Assembly (NCBI GenBank): GCA_949295795.1 | Contig: CASFML010000017.1 | Coordinates: 1-35,586, forward strand | Direction: 5' to 3' | DNA length: 35,586 nucleotides | Source of the DNA: an uncultured Gammaproteobacteria bacterium | GTDB lineage: Bacteria > Pseudomonadota > Gammaproteobacteria > Diplorickettsiales > Diplorickettsiaceae | Part shown: in pieces, positions 35,284-35,586 of the stretch | How positions within the stretch are numbered: the first letter of the stretch is position 1 | Layout: every line of letters starts with the position of its first letter | Translations under genes and position numbers: made by a program | Notes under the pieces: model-generated | What the model was told of the DNA's origin: nothing | The model's input: only the letters and a program-made list of their open reading frames with translations | Database searches by the model: none

Positions 35284-35339
35284 CACATGTTGTATACCAA
35301 TAATGAACAAATAATTTAAATTAGTCCAGCTTGAATCAA

Positions 35340-35360
35340 ATAATTTAATCATTAAATTAT
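35340..35360. repeat. AT-only inverted repeat between the convergent gtrB-like and purA genes
   Basis: Arms ATAATTTAAT (35340-35349) and ATTAAATTAT (35351-35360) are exact inverted copies around one base. The element covers the purA stop codon. It contains almost no G or C and lacks a stable GC stem, so a role as a bidirectional terminator is only a possibility. Confidence 0.45.
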
Positions 35361-35586
35361 CTTCTCCAACACGATGGTTTCATCTCTGTCAGCGCCAGTA
35401 GAGATGATGGTGATCGGTACGCCGATCAATGCTTCAATACGCCGTAAGTAAGCTTGGGCATTTTTGGGGAGCTTTGTAAATTCTTTAATCGGAGTGGTGG
35501 CTGTTTGCCAGCCAGGAAGCGCTTCATATTGTGGAATGCATTGCGCAAGATCTTCTGGATTTAGCGGTAAGTCAGTTAATAGTTGG
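35352..35586 (-). CDS. purA: Adenylosuccinate synthetase, C-terminal part (5' end cut by window edge)
   Basis: The last 77 or so codons of PurA, read on the minus strand into the window and ending with TAA at 35354-35352. Typical C-terminal landmarks are YEALPGWQTATTPI, LPKNAQAYLRRIE and the nearly invariant GVPITIISTGADRDETI. The enzyme makes adenylosuccinate from IMP, aspartate and GTP. It is a housekeeping gene and marks the right border of the polysaccharide locus. It converges on the GtrB-like gene with 68 bases between the stops. Confidence 0.95.
   Translation of the reverse strand, partial: QLLTDLPLNPEDLAQCIPQYEALPGWQTATTPIKEFTKLPKNAQAYLRRIEALIGVPITIISTGADRDETIVLEKII

Overview
The window is a polysaccharide (most likely LPS O-antigen) biosynthesis and export locus of about 34 kb. 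It lies between two housekeeping genes that are both cut by the window edges: the 3' end of pyrG (CTP synthase) on the left and the 3' end of purA (adenylosuccinate synthetase, minus strand) on the right. The DNA is strongly AT-rich. The flanking proteins look gammaproteobacterial, and the style (low GC, frayed gene content, C-methyl-sugar genes) is compatible with a host-associated member of the Legionellales, but the sequence alone does not fix the genus. I see no tRNA, rRNA, CRISPR array, transposase or integrase.

Layout from left to right. (1) pyrG end; a minus-strand SAM methyltransferase; a well-formed sigma-70 type promoter; then wzm-wzt, the ABC exporter for an undecaprenyl-linked polysaccharide. 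(2) 3.3-12.8 kb, the most AT-rich part: a membrane GT-C-like protein, then a long minus-strand run with an AlgI/AlgJ-type O-acetylation pair, an FkbM methyltransferase, a giant three-domain glycosyltransferase and an orphan protein. The gmd gene lies at the upstream end of this run. (3) 13.8-14.06 kb, a divergent intergenic region with two adjacent perfect palindromes. (4) 14-21.4 kb: a membrane GT-C/YfhO-like protein, two GT4 enzymes, a methyltransferase pseudogene with three frameshifts, manC and a WbbL-like GT2. (5) 21.4-27.5 kb: a complete dTDP-L-rhamnose set (rmlC-rmlA minus, rmlD-rmlB plus) surrounding two tandem paralogous rhamnosyltransferase-like GT2 genes, followed by a MycE-like sugar O-methyltransferase. 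(6) 27.6-35.3 kb: a plus-strand cassette of GT-C transferase, rfbF, rfbG, GtrA-like flippase, C-methyltransferase, Gfo/Idh/MocA reductase and GtrB-like polyprenyl-phosphate glycosyltransferase.

How it fits together (inference). ManC and Gmd supply GDP-mannose and GDP-4-keto-6-deoxymannose, and RmlABCD supply dTDP-L-rhamnose. The cytoplasmic GT4 and GT2 enzymes build a rhamnose/mannose-type chain on undecaprenyl pyrophosphate, and Wzm/Wzt exports it. There is no Wzx, Wzy or Wzz. Wzt has no C-terminal carbohydrate-binding domain, so recognition of a chain-end cap by Wzt is not expected. The right-hand cassette is the most interesting part. It reads as a self-contained pathway that makes a CDP-linked, C-methyl-branched 6-deoxyhexose, loads it on undecaprenyl phosphate (GtrB-like), flips it (GtrA-like) and adds it in the periplasm (GT-C). 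The O-acetylation pair would decorate the polymer further.

The locus switches strand eleven times counting its flanks. It has several tail-to-tail overlaps and a decayed methyltransferase, which points to patchwork assembly rather than one ancestral operon.
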